Below are positions 4,656-5,187 of a DNA stretch of 5,187 nucleotides, in pieces; within the stretch, counting starts at the first letter, position 1, and each line of letters starts with the position of its first letter. This DNA is from Clostridia bacterium (GTDB lineage Bacteria > Bacillota_A > Clostridia > Oscillospirales > Acutalibacteraceae): the NCBI GenBank assembly GCA_017549665.1, contig JAFYUD010000210.1, positions 1-5,187 of the forward strand. The letters run 5' to 3'. The notes beneath the pieces were generated by a model. The model did not search any database. It was not told the DNA's origin and saw only the letters and a program-made list of their open reading frames with translations. A program made the translations under genes and the position numbers.

Positions 4656-5187
4656 ATGGCAAGAAAAAAGAAAAACGATACTGAAATAAAGAATGAGGAT
4701 TTAAACCCCAATGCTCATATTTTAGGCGCAGGTGAAGTCATGCCTCAGATTATCACTGAGACACTTGAGACAAACTATATGCCCTACGCAATGAGCGTTA
4801 TCCTCTCACGTGCAATTCCGGAAATAGACGGCTTCAAGCCCTCACACCGTAAGCTTCTCTACACAATGCACCTTATGGGACTTCTCAACGGCGCAAAGGT
4901 AAAGTCTGCTAATATTGTGGGCAGAACAATGCAGCTCAACCCCCACGGTGACGGTGCTATCTACGAAACAATGGTCCGTCTTACAAGAGGTAATGAAGCA
5001 CTGCTTCATCCTTACATTGATTCAAAGGGTAACTTCGGTAAGGCATATTCAAAGAACATGGCTTACGCCGCATCACGATACACTGAGGCAAAGCTTGACA
5101 AACTGGCTGCAGAGCTTTTCAGGGATATTGACAAGGACACCGTTGATTTTGTCCCCAACTATGACAATTCAATGACTGAGCCTACAC
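4656..5187 (+). CDS. parC: Type IIA topoisomerase subunit A (ParC/GyrA family, divergent), 3'-truncated
   Basis: This is the DNA-cleaving subunit that pairs with the preceding gene product. Only the first 177 codons are visible, about a fifth to a quarter of the usual 700-850. The ATG at 4656 has AGGAG (4642-4646) at 9-nt spacing. A Lys-rich start (MARKKK) and a tail of about 25 residues lead into the winged-helix domain: YMPYAMSVILSRAIPEIDGF (41-60), then KPSHRKLLYTM (61-71). The DNA-gate helix carries NPHGDGAIYE (95-104), and RYTEAKL (141-147) contains the catalytic Tyr142 with Arg141. TVDFVPNYDNS (162-172) follows. Unusual: Gly100 and Glu104 sit where E. coli GyrA has Ser83 and Asp87. The stretch between GNFG and RYTE is 12 residues rather than 10 and lacks the usual DGD. 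The family call is firm; ParC versus a second GyrA type cannot be settled without the C-terminal domain. Confidence 0.92.
   Translation, partial: MARKKKNDTEIKNEDLNPNAHILGAGEVMPQIITETLETNYMPYAMSVILSRAIPEIDGFKPSHRKLLYTMHLMGLLNGAKVKSANIVGRTMQLNPHGDGAIYETMVRLTRGNEALLHPYIDSKGNFGKAYSKNMAYAASRYTEAKLDKLAAELFRDIDKDTVDFVPNYDNSMTEPT

Overview
The window reads as a moderately AT-rich chromosomal segment of a low-GC Gram-positive bacterium, most likely a gut-type member of the Clostridia (Ruminococcaceae/Oscillospiraceae-like). The reasons are strong AGGAG/GGAGG ribosome binding sites, sigma-A-type promoters, a short SecG of Firmicutes type, a MetRS without the C-terminal tRNA-binding domain, and a divergent ParE/ParC-like topoisomerase pair. 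The genus is inference; no 16S or other marker is present.

Layout. (1) Bases 1-1518, plus strand: methionyl-tRNA synthetase lacking only its extreme N-terminus, which lies off the window edge, followed by a clean intrinsic terminator (1561-1604). (2) Bases 1605-2009, no conventional gene: a 29-codon minus-strand ORF (1663-1752) with its own good promoter and Shine-Dalgarno sequence, fed from an ordered array of short hairpins (1801-1964). The hairpins are separated by exactly 8-nt spacers whose orientation flips at the array centre. (3) Bases 1967-2358, minus strand: secG, then tRNA-Lys(UUU), then a 19-bp intrinsic terminator, probably one transcription unit. (4) Bases 2359-2657: divergent promoter region between secG and the topoisomerase operon, with A/T tracts, a TTGACG-16-TATAAT promoter and a perfect 10-bp inverted repeat spanning the promoter and leader. 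(5) Bases 2658-5187, plus strand: a type IIA topoisomerase operon, the GyrB/ParE-type ATPase/TOPRIM subunit followed 15 nt later by the GyrA/ParC-type cleavage subunit, which runs off the right edge.

The recognisable genes are housekeeping: methionine charging, protein export, lysine decoding and chromosome topology. The topoisomerase subunits would act together as a heterotetramer that passes one duplex through another. They depart from textbook GyrBA/ParEC at several conserved positions: the ATP-lid loop, the TOPRIM loop, the quinolone-pocket serine, and the loop before the catalytic tyrosine. The least explained part is 1663-1964, where the hairpin array, promoter and mini-ORF look like one compact module, possibly a small repeat or mobile element inserted between convergent genes. 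No complete new multi-gene system is visible.
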